From Ferruginibacter sp. (GTDB lineage: Bacteria; Bacteroidota; Bacteroidia; Chitinophagales; Chitinophagaceae): a DNA stretch of 29,262 nucleotides. The position numbers and the translations under genes are program-made. Shown here piece by piece: positions 15,051 through 21,860 of the stretch (position 1 is its first letter; each line of letters begins with the position of its first letter). The stretch covers positions 1 to 29,262 of the forward strand of contig JAURKN010000130.1 of the NCBI GenBank assembly GCA_030831725.1, given 5' to 3'. The notes beneath the pieces were generated by a model. The model was not told where the DNA came from and searched no databases. It worked only from the letters and a program-made list of their open reading frames with translations.

Positions 15051-16610
15051 TTATCTGGTTGCTTTCTCAGCATTCATCAGCCCCCAACCGAGTTGGGCAT
15101 TTCTGTATGGATAGTTCATACTGCTTTGAATCAACTTATCACGGACCATCGAAGCGCTCCATGTGTGATATTTGCTCCAAACCAAAGCAGCGATTCCTGC
15201 AGCGGTGGCAGTGGCCACTGAAGATCCACCCACAGTGGAAGGATAATCTCCCCAATCTGCCAATGTCAGCGGATGCGCATTTGGTTCAGGCTTTTCCATG
15301 ACTATGGTGAAGTCGGTTTCAGGACCATCATGACAACTCGAACATGAGAGATTGATGTTGGATTCATACACTCCGGTTATGGCATTCACCTGATCCATGC
15401 TGGCAGGAAAAATAACACCCGCCCATCCACTTGTCCATGACAATGATGTACCAGCTGCACAGAATATCAATTTACCTTTGCCATGCGCATATAGAACAGC
15501 ATCACGAATCTGACTGCTACTGGTTACTCTACCCATGCTCATGCTGATGATTTTGACATCCGTTCTTCCCCCGGCCATCACGAATGCATCAGCAACACCT
15601 TTTGTCTCTCTACTTTCATCCAAAAACACATCTGCGGCAGCCCTGCAGGAAATCAAATCAGATTGATACGCAACACCACACACCGCTCCGTCGGTTCCCC
15701 TGGGTGCGACACAAACACCAGCCATCGAAGTGCCATGTCCACAACCATCATCGACCGTCTCCACCGGACCTGTGGGTATTCCTAAAAAAGTGGATCTAGG
15801 CAAAGTGACTTTCTTCTCAATCATTCTACCCAGCGAACTTCCTTGAGAAAACCCGGTAGAAAGATTATCCTGTTCAGGTGAAACTCCGGTGTCAATTAAA
15901 AAAATTTTCACCCCTCTGCCAGCAACACGCTGCCATGCGTGAGGAATCCCATGCGCATTCATATTCCATGATTGTTTCGAAGACGGAGATATAACAATAT
16001 AGTCTCTAGGACTATAAAGCTGTTGAGCGGGCTGATTGCTTCCACAACCACTTTCAGACTGAATTACTTGACCCTCATCTTCAAATCTTTTTCGAGTCGG
16101 ATTTCCAAAAGCAGGTTCATAAGCCGTCGGCTCAACATACCTTACATCATCTCTTTTCTGCAACCTATAGATGGTTTGAATATTTCTTACCCTCACATTG
16201 AGCAAAGGCAATACATTTTCATTCCATGGCATGATGGAATCGGTCGTGATTTTTGGAAATAGCTCTTTTTCGGATGCGAGCACCAATGCTATCAAACTTG
16301 TTTTGGTTTTGGCCCATTCCGTTTGTTCCAGATCGACAAGATGCATTTGTGTTTCCTTGAAAAAAGCGGTTGAAGGTGCATATCCAATGGTCATCATTCC
16401 ATCTGAAAGAATCATAGCATTCCAAATCAGATTAGCAGTTTGGTTTTTCCATTCAAAAGTTCCATTTCGGTGAAGCTCTTGCATGATTTTTTGATCCATC
16501 GCCTCTCTCGTTAGTAATTGCGGAGTTGATATTTCCATAAAATGCTCAGGTGTATTTTTCTTACAGGCCATTGCGAAAATGGCGATCCAGATCCAACGAT
16601 ATTTCTTCAT
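15051..16610 (-). CDS. Subtilisin-like serine protease lipoprotein (S8)
   Basis: A 519-residue peptidase of the subtilase family. The N-terminus is a lipoprotein signal (hydrophobic stretch ending FAMAC, Cys16), so the protein is probably membrane-anchored outside the cytoplasm. An unassigned region of about 200 residues precedes the catalytic domain. The triad is complete: Asp240 in FLIDTGVS, His292 in GHGTSMAGV and Ser464 in GGSSVATATAAG. The oxyanion-hole Asn, normally in AAGN, is replaced by Thr388 (CAAGTS). Several Cys (residues 189, 290, 300, 311, 322, 384, 423, 426) could form disulfides. It is a single-gene unit, convergent with the RRM gene. Confidence 0.9.
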   Translation of the reverse strand: MKKYRWIWIAIFAMACKKNTPEHFMEISTPQLLTREAMDQKIMQELHRNGTFEWKNQTANLIWNAMILSDGMMTIGYAPSTAFFKETQMHLVDLEQTEWAKTKTSLIALVLASEKELFPKITTDSIMPWNENVLPLLNVRVRNIQTIYRLQKRDDVRYVEPTAYEPAFGNPTRKRFEDEGQVIQSESGCGSNQPAQQLYSPRDYIVISPSSKQSWNMNAHGIPHAWQRVAGRGVKIFLIDTGVSPEQDNLSTGFSQGSSLGRMIEKKVTLPRSTFLGIPTGPVETVDDGCGHGTSMAGVCVAPRGTDGAVCGVAYQSDLISCRAAADVFLDESRETKGVADAFVMAGGRTDVKIISMSMGRVTSSSQIRDAVLYAHGKGKLIFCAAGTSLSWTSGWAGVIFPASMDQVNAITGVYESNINLSCSSCHDGPETDFTIVMEKPEPNAHPLTLADWGDYPSTVGGSSVATATAAGIAALVWSKYHTWSASMVRDKLIQSSMNYPYRNAQLGWGLMNAEKATR

Positions 16611-16691
16611 GATTTTTTATGATAAAATTATTTGCCATCAAAATAAAATCAGACTTTTTCAGATTGTCTTTGTTTCTCTATCCATGATTTT

Positions 16692-16708
16692 ATTCAGTCA
16701 AACTGAAT
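16692..16708. promoter_or_regulatory. Inverted repeat upstream of the ABC ATPase gene
   Basis: ATTCAG and CTGAAT separated by 5 nt, in the 159-nt space between the divergent protease and ABC genes, just upstream of a near-consensus -7 box (TATTTTTA, 16717-16724). It has the size of a dimeric repressor site. Short and A+T-rich, so it could be chance. Confidence 0.25.
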
Positions 16709-16769
16709 TATTGGTGTATTTTTAATTCAACCATCCATCAAGCTCACAAGCCAACCGATCAGAAACCAT

Positions 16770-18449
16770 ATGCAGGTTCTTCAGATACAGGAATTGAAAC
16801 TGGATATCATCCAAAAAAACACAAAGACTCCGCTTGTGAAGTCGATTTCATTTTCCCTGAGTGAAGGAAAGACGACGGCATTGGTGGGAGAAAGTGGAAG
16901 TGGAAAATCACTCACAGCCTTATCCATACTCAGATTGCTCCCAAAAAAAATGGAATGTGGCGGATCAATTTTATTTCATAGCCAAGGAAAACAAATTGAA
17001 TTGACAACGGCATCCGGCGGAGAACTTCAAAAGATTCGAGGAAAGGAAATCGCTATGATTTTTCAAGAACCGATGTCGGCTTTGAATCCACTTATTCGTT
17101 GTGGTGATCAGATTTCGGAATCGATGATCAGGCATCTTCGCATAAGCGCCAAAGAAGCCAGAGTCAGGACCCTTGATTTGATTAAAAAAGTAGAACTTGA
17201 TGATGCTGAAGTAATCTATGAGCGTTATCCGCACCAGCTGAGCGGAGGTCAGCAGCAACGAATCATGATCGCAATGGCAATTAGTTGCGAACCCAGAATT
17301 CTGATTGCCGACGAACCCACAACAGCACTGGACGTTCAGGTTCAAGAACAGATTCTGAAACTGATTCGAAAACTGCAAGTTGAAACAAAGATGGCTGTCC
17401 TCCTGATCACCCATGATATTGGATTGGTGGAACAATATGCAGATGAGGTGATGGTGATGTATAAAGGAGAAATGATGGAACAGGGAACTTCCGATCAAAT
17501 CCTGCATCATTCGAATCATCCATACACAAAAGGATTGCTGGCTTGCAGACCCTTATTTTCCTACAAAGGAAAAAGACTACCAGTATTAGAAGATTTTTTT
17601 CCGGGCGAACCATCGGAAGATTCTAATAAAAAATCAGCCATTATTGGACATTCAACTTTCTCCCCGGACATTGAAGAGAAAAAGATACTTGAAGTGTATG
17701 ACGCAAGTTTTGGATATGGTCAAACTTCCGGATTGTTTATAAAAAAATCTGAAATCAGTCATACTGTTTCAGAAGTGAGTTTTGATGTCAGGAAGGGCGA
17801 AATGATGGGACTGGTGGGTGAAAGCGGAAGTGGGAAGTCCACACTGGGAAAAGCGATATTGAGGCTGCTACCCATTTTGAAAGGGACTATAACATTACAT
17901 GGTAAAGACATCAATCAATACAACCGAAAAGAATTTGCAAGATTGATACAGGTTGTTTTTCAAGATCCCTATGGCTCGCTGAATCCGGGCATGAAAGTGG
18001 GAGATGCCATTCTTGAACCGATGAGGATTCATGGTTTGTATGATTCAGACAAGAATCGTAGAGAAAAAACAGTTGATTTGCTGGAAATGGTTGGATTGCG
18101 CGCTGATGATGCTCAAAAATATCCGCATGAATTCAGCGGAGGACAAAGGCAACGGATCTGCATATCCAGAGCCCTTTCACTAAACCCCTCCTTCCTGATT
18201 TTTGATGAAAGTGTATCAGCACTTGACGTGAGCATACAGTCACAAATCCTGAATCTGATTATGGAACTGAGGATAAAGCTGGGTTTTTCAGGATTATTCA
18301 TTTCACATAACCTTAATGTGATACATTACATCAGTGACAGAATCTTGGTCATGCAAAAAGGAAAAATCATCGAGCAGGGAATTACAGAGCAGGTTTTGCT
18401 GAATCCGGTTCAGGAGTATACCCGAAAATTGGTTTCGGCTTCTGTATAA
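16770..18449 (+). CDS. Double-ATPase peptide-type ABC transporter subunit
   Basis: A 559-residue fusion of two ABC ATPase domains, like YejF or a DppD-DppF fusion, that powers import of peptides or similar solutes. Domain 1 has Walker A GESGSGKS (40-47), signature LSGGQ (157-161) and Walker B ILIADEPT. Domain 2 has GESGSGKS (350-357), FSGGQRQR and Walker B LIFDES with D-loop SALD. Each is followed by the oligopeptide-type C-terminal region (HPYTKGLL; QEYTRKLV). Both sites look catalytically complete. No permease or binding-protein gene lies beside it, so its membrane partners must be encoded elsewhere. Confidence 0.93.
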   Translation: MQVLQIQELKLDIIQKNTKTPLVKSISFSLSEGKTTALVGESGSGKSLTALSILRLLPKKMECGGSILFHSQGKQIELTTASGGELQKIRGKEIAMIFQEPMSALNPLIRCGDQISESMIRHLRISAKEARVRTLDLIKKVELDDAEVIYERYPHQLSGGQQQRIMIAMAISCEPRILIADEPTTALDVQVQEQILKLIRKLQVETKMAVLLITHDIGLVEQYADEVMVMYKGEMMEQGTSDQILHHSNHPYTKGLLACRPLFSYKGKRLPVLEDFFPGEPSEDSNKKSAIIGHSTFSPDIEEKKILEVYDASFGYGQTSGLFIKKSEISHTVSEVSFDVRKGEMMGLVGESGSGKSTLGKAILRLLPILKGTITLHGKDINQYNRKEFARLIQVVFQDPYGSLNPGMKVGDAILEPMRIHGLYDSDKNRREKTVDLLEMVGLRADDAQKYPHEFSGGQRQRICISRALSLNPSFLIFDESVSALDVSIQSQILNLIMELRIKLGFSGLFISHNLNVIHYISDRILVMQKGKIIEQGITEQVLLNPVQEYTRKLVSASV

Positions 18450-18503
18450 ACATCGGTGAACGAGTGGATTCACCAAAGAAGAATGAGTGGATGATGAGTA
18501 TTC

Positions 18504-18535
18504 TTTGTAATTGCAGTAAAACTTCCATAATTTCG
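18504..18535 (+). promoter_or_regulatory. Candidate queA promoter TTTG-N20-TAATTTCG
   Basis: TTTG at the -33 position and TAATTTCG (seven of eight matches to TAnnTTTG) at a spacing of 20, typical of Bacteroidota sigma factor sites. It would start the transcript just before the structured leader and give a leader of about 105-110 nt. Confidence 0.5.
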
Positions 18536-18547
18536 CAACTTCAAAAT

Positions 18548-18623
18548 CATGCCGTAACATGATATGTGCCACACCCGGAATCGGTGCGGTTTAAAGGAAA
18601 TAACCTTTTGTGTTAACGGCATG
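18548..18623 (+). ncRNA. Three-way-junction leader of queA (unassigned)
   Basis: Helix P1 is CATGCCGTAACA (18548-18559) with TGTTAACGGCATG (18611-18623), 12 bp with one bulged A. Inside it are P2, GCCACACC (18568-18575) with GGTGCGGT (18583-18590), seven pairs around one A/C mismatch and a 7-nt loop CGGAATC; and P3, AAAGG with CCTTT (18593-18608) around a 6-nt loop. The compact junction and a perfect closing helix resemble a cis-regulatory RNA. It does not match any riboswitch class I can recall (preQ1, SAM, cobalamin, TPP and others checked by memory). No T-run follows, so control would act on translation or stability. Confidence 0.5.
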
Positions 18624-18648
18624 CAAACTTTAAAAGACCGATCAACAC

Positions 18649-19698
18649 ATGAAATTATCACAATTCAGATTCGACCTTCCACTCAATCTCATCGCTCAAA
18701 ATCCCACTAAAAAAAGAGAAGAGAGCCGTTTGATGGTAATTAACCGCCAAACCGGACAGATAGACAATCGTCACTTTTCCGACATCATGGAATATTTCGA
18801 CGACAAAGATGTGTTTGTGGTGAACAACACCAAGGTTTTTCCTGCCCGTATGTATGGTCGTAAAGAGAAAACAGGAGCCAAGATCGAAGTATTTCTGCTT
18901 CGTGAATTGAACAGGGCGAACCGCTTGTGGGATGTAATTGTGGATCCGGCAAGAAAGATTCGTGTGGGAAACAAACTTTATTTTGGGGAAGATGATGAAT
19001 TGGTAGCGGAAGTAATAGACAATACCACCAGCCGCGGAAGAACCATACGTTTCCTTTGGGATGACACGGAGGAATCATTTCGTCAGATGTTGGAGTCGAT
19101 GGGAGAAACACCTTTGCCTAAATATATCAAACGTAAGCCAGAGGCGGAGGATAAGGAAAGATACCAAACTGTATATGCAAAACATGAAGGCGCTGTCGCA
19201 GCACCAACAGCAGGTTTGCATTTCAGCAAAGAGCTGATCAAAAGACTCGAAATACAGGGTATTCGATTCGCCGAAGTTACTTTACATACAGGTTTGGGTA
19301 CCTTCCGTCAGATTGAAGTGGAAGACCTCAGCAAGCATAAGATGGACGCGGAATATTACCAAGTAAATGAAACAGCTTGTGCTATTGTGAACAAGGCCAA
19401 AGAAGGAGGACATAGAATCTGTTCCATCGGCACCACAACCATGAGGGCCATGGAGTCGTCGTACACCGCACAAAAATTGTTGAAACCATCTGAAGGCTGG
19501 ACGAATCATTTCATACATCCTCCATATAATTTCAATATCGCGGATTCTTTGGTTACCAATTTTCATTTGCCAAAATCGAGTCTGATGATCATGGCTTGTG
19601 CTTTTGCGGGATATGATTTGATGATGGAGGCCTATGAGAAAGCGATCAAGGATAAATATCGTTTCTTCAGTTATGGAGATGCGATGCTGATTATCTAA
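18649..19698 (+). CDS. queA: tRNA preQ1(34) S-adenosylmethionine ribosyltransferase-isomerase
   Basis: Transfers and isomerises the ribose of S-adenosylmethionine onto preQ1 at position 34 of GUN-anticodon tRNAs, giving epoxyqueuosine. The 349-residue length and conserved segments fit: FRFDLPLNLIAQNP at the start, VNNTKVFPARMYGRK, the LPKYIKR stretch before the ERYQTVYAKHEGAVAAPTAG block, LHTGLGTFRQIEVEDL, CSIGTTTMRAMES and the C-terminal NFHLPKSSLMIMACAFAG. No tgt gene is adjacent. It is preceded by the structured leader and followed by a terminator. Confidence 0.96.
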   Translation: MKLSQFRFDLPLNLIAQNPTKKREESRLMVINRQTGQIDNRHFSDIMEYFDDKDVFVVNNTKVFPARMYGRKEKTGAKIEVFLLRELNRANRLWDVIVDPARKIRVGNKLYFGEDDELVAEVIDNTTSRGRTIRFLWDDTEESFRQMLESMGETPLPKYIKRKPEAEDKERYQTVYAKHEGAVAAPTAGLHFSKELIKRLEIQGIRFAEVTLHTGLGTFRQIEVEDLSKHKMDAEYYQVNETACAIVNKAKEGGHRICSIGTTTMRAMESSYTAQKLLKPSEGWTNHFIHPPYNFNIADSLVTNFHLPKSSLMIMACAFAGYDLMMEAYEKAIKDKYRFFSYGDAMLII

Positions 19699-19719
19699 CA
19701 GAAAAAACTTTTAGTATTG

Positions 19720-19748
19720 ATGCCTGGGATTTTCCCGGGCATTTTTTT
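19720..19748 (+). terminator. Intrinsic terminator of queA
   Basis: Ten-pair stem ATGCCTGGGA/TCCCGGGCAT (one G-T wobble) with a 3-nt loop and a run of seven T, 21 nt past the queA stop. Confidence 0.87.
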
Positions 19749-19753
19749 AAAAT

Positions 19754-19784
19754 AAAAAAGGGGCCGTGATGGAAATCGCAGCCC
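19754..19784 (-). terminator. Terminator of the Ldh2-family gene
   Basis: On the minus strand GGGCTGCGAT pairs with ATCACGGCCC (one C/A mismatch, one wobble) around a 4-nt loop, followed by TTTTTT. It lies about 80 nt past the dehydrogenase stop, back to back with the queA terminator. Confidence 0.75.
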
Positions 19785-19865
19785 GTATTAATCCAATATC
19801 CTATGAAAAACCATACTTAAAACGGCAGGCATGTTCTTCTTATTGTGTTGAACTTCAAATTTTTA

Positions 19866-20948
19866 TCAAAAAAGAGGTAAAATGCCCATTTTTTCAGCCA
19901 AACTGTTCAAATCTTGGCATACAGCAGCATTTAGGGGGATGCCCTCTTTCAATCTTTGGCTTCTTGCCTCACGCTCCGGATCACCGGGAATAACAACCGG
20001 ACGCTCTTTTTGAATGGGCTCTGCCACCCGAAACCTGCTGATCCAAAGATCCATATCCTTTTTAAAGTCTGATGCCGGTCTGAAAGCATCGATGCGCATC
20101 GCACCGAAGAAATGTCCGATACCTCTACCCGGCTGATTTTCGGGCATCGGAACGTAAGCTGGAAAGGGAGGCACCCATGGCCCAAAATTGGCTCCGCTGA
20201 GAACCCCTGAAAAAATATCCACTATGGAACCCAACATATAACCTTTGTGACTGCCGTGCAAGGAATCACTGCCCAATGGCAACATGGCCCCTCCTTTTTT
20301 AAGTCCTTCGGCATCGAATGAAATTTCACCATGCTCATCCTGAAGCCATTTTCCCGGAATATCCTTACCTGCTCTTTGCAGTACCTCCAACTTACCATTG
20401 GCGGCTGTGGTAGTGGCAAAATCTGCAAGGAAAGTAGGCTCAGTTCCTGCGGGAATAGCTACGGAGATCGGATTTGTCCCTAACATTCTTTCTTTTGAAA
20501 AAGTAGGTGCTACCAAAGCGGAAGCATTGGTCATGGCAATACCGATCATATCCTGCTCAGCTGCCAGCATCGCATACTGTCCGGCAATACCGAAATGGTT
20601 GCTGTTTTGAACACTAATCCAACCCGTTCCTACATTTCTTGCTTTTTCGATGGCCAAGTTCATGGCATAATGAGCAACTACAAGTCCCAAACCTCCGTCT
20701 CCGTCGACCACTCCGGTACATGGTGTTTCATGAACGCAACGTATGTTTGGTTTTACATTTATTCTTCCAGCTTCCCACAGTCTTACATAACCGGAAAGTC
20801 TTGCCACACCATGACTGTCTACGCCAGAAAGGTCTGCCGCAATCAATGAATGTGCGGCTGTTTCCGCATCCACTTCGGAACAACCCATCTTTTCGAAACA
20901 AGCTTTTGTGAAAGTAAAAAGGGAATCATGTGTTATGTTGGTATCCAT
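19866..20948 (-). CDS. Malate/L-lactate dehydrogenase family (Ldh2/YlbC type)
   Basis: A 360-residue NAD(P)-dependent 2-hydroxyacid dehydrogenase of the COG2055 fold, unrelated to classical malate dehydrogenase. Hallmarks are DLSGVDSHGVARL, with the conserved DSHG at residues 44-47, VQNSNHFGIAGQYA, the LGTNPISVAIPAG loop, the DFATTTAANGKLE stretch and GSHKGYMLG. Members reduce malate, sulfolactate, ureidoglycolate or other 2-oxoacids, so the substrate is open. Because ComC, a sulfolactate dehydrogenase, belongs to this same superfamily and a ComA-like gene lies 18 kb away, sulfolactate is a possible substrate, but that is speculative. The start codon lies directly after a promoter-like box. 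Confidence 0.9.
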   Translation of the reverse strand: MDTNITHDSLFTFTKACFEKMGCSEVDAETAAHSLIAADLSGVDSHGVARLSGYVRLWEAGRINVKPNIRCVHETPCTGVVDGDGGLGLVVAHYAMNLAIEKARNVGTGWISVQNSNHFGIAGQYAMLAAEQDMIGIAMTNASALVAPTFSKERMLGTNPISVAIPAGTEPTFLADFATTTAANGKLEVLQRAGKDIPGKWLQDEHGEISFDAEGLKKGGAMLPLGSDSLHGSHKGYMLGSIVDIFSGVLSGANFGPWVPPFPAYVPMPENQPGRGIGHFFGAMRIDAFRPASDFKKDMDLWISRFRVAEPIQKERPVVIPGDPEREARSQRLKEGIPLNAAVCQDLNSLAEKMGILPLF

Positions 20949-20952
20949 GCTG

Positions 20953-20960
20953 CGAAGATA
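20953..20960 (-). promoter_or_regulatory. -7-like element TATCTTCG abutting the start codon
   Basis: Seven of eight match to TAnnTTTG on the minus strand, four bases from the ATG of the Ldh2-family gene (TATCTTCGCAGCATG). It would give a leaderless or almost leaderless mRNA. Confidence 0.4.
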
Positions 20961-21013
20961 AACCTGACCATCTATTTTGTGCGTTTTGAGTTTACGCTAA
21001 AAAAACAAATTTG

Positions 21014-21021
21014 TACCTTTG
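21014..21021 (+). promoter_or_regulatory. Bacteroidota -7 element TACCTTTG (yebC)
   Basis: Perfect match 24 nt before the yebC-family ATG; a TTTTG tract lies 25 nt upstream of it. Confidence 0.6.
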
Positions 21022-21045
21022 TGCCCTCAACCTTAAAATCATCGT

Positions 21046-21756
21046 ATGGGAAGGATATTTGAAGTTCGTAAAAGTGCCATGTTTGCCCGTTGGGATAAAA
21101 TGGCCAAAAATTTCACGCGTATCGGTAAGGAAATCGCGATTGCCGTAAAAGCAGGTGGACCAGACCCGGACAACAATCCGGCACTCAGAAGATGTTATAT
21201 CAACGCGAAGGCATGCAATATGCCAAAAGACCGCGTTGAGGCAGCCATCAAAAGAGCAATGGGTAAGGATACCACCAATTATGACGAACTTGTGTATGAA
21301 GGATATGCGCCCCATGGAGTGGCTGTGATGGTGGAGACTGCAACCGATAACCCCACCAGAACCGTAGCCAATGTAAGGATGCATTTCACAAAAGGCGGAG
21401 GTGCTTTGGGAACCAGCGGTAGCGTTTCCTTCACATTCAACCGCATGGGTGAATTCAAGATCAAGAATAACGGACAGAATATCGAAGAACTGGAGTTAGA
21501 ACTGATTGATTTCGGTTTGGAAGAAATCGGAGAAGATAGCGAAGGAAATATCATCATCCGCACAGCCTATAACGAGTTCGGAAACATGAACAAGGCCCTC
21601 GAAGAAAAAAAGATTGAAGTGGTAACGGCCGAGCTTACACGCATACCATCAACCACCGTTGAACTTGGCGAGGAAGAAGCCCAGGAAGTATTAAAAATGG
21701 TAGATAAACTGGAGCAAGATGAAGACGTCCAGAAGGTATACCATAATTTGAAGTAG
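21046..21756 (+). CDS. YebC/PmpR/TACO1 family protein
   Basis: A 236-residue protein of a family first described as transcriptional regulators and now, for several members, linked to relief of ribosome stalling. The start MGRIFEVRKSAMFARWDKMAKNF is the Bacteroidota form of the usual GHSKWxxIKxxK start. GGPDPDNNPALRRCYINAKACNMPKDRVEAAIKRA, here named by its ends only, is the signature helical region, followed by YEGYAPHGVAVMVE and TKGGGALGTSGSVSFTF. Domains: helical domain 1 to about 75, then two alpha/beta domains. Monocistronic with its own promoter. Confidence 0.92.
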   Translation: MGRIFEVRKSAMFARWDKMAKNFTRIGKEIAIAVKAGGPDPDNNPALRRCYINAKACNMPKDRVEAAIKRAMGKDTTNYDELVYEGYAPHGVAVMVETATDNPTRTVANVRMHFTKGGGALGTSGSVSFTFNRMGEFKIKNNGQNIEELELELIDFGLEEIGEDSEGNIIIRTAYNEFGNMNKALEEKKIEVVTAELTRIPSTTVELGEEEAQEVLKMVDKLEQDEDVQKVYHNLK

Positions 21757-21850
21757 GATTTGCGATTTTGGATTTGTGATTTTGGATTTAATAACCTTTA
21801 ATCTTTAATCCTCAATTTTCAATCATTAATCTTAAATCTTTAATCATAAA
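21756..21850. repeat. A+T-rich degenerate short repeats
   Basis: The convergent spacer after the yebC-family gene holds two tandem copies of a 14-bp unit (GGATTTGYGATTTT) followed by many variants of TAATCTTTAATC and AAATC. There is no hairpin terminator for either gene. Similar ATTTTGGATTT-type spacers are familiar from Bacteroidota genomes. Confidence 0.7.
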
Positions 21851-21860
21851 TCTTTCCTTT

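Noticed and set aside
14673..15221. 182-codon open frame overlapping the RRM gene
   Set aside because: Val/Ala repeats come from reading the Gly-rich tail in another frame, and it runs through the terminator.
18576..18582. P2 loop of the queA leader as a mimic of a queuosine tRNA anticodon loop
   Set aside because: The 7-nt loop CGGAATC has G where U33 would be and lacks the U-G-U that the queuosine enzymes need; only the loop size fits.
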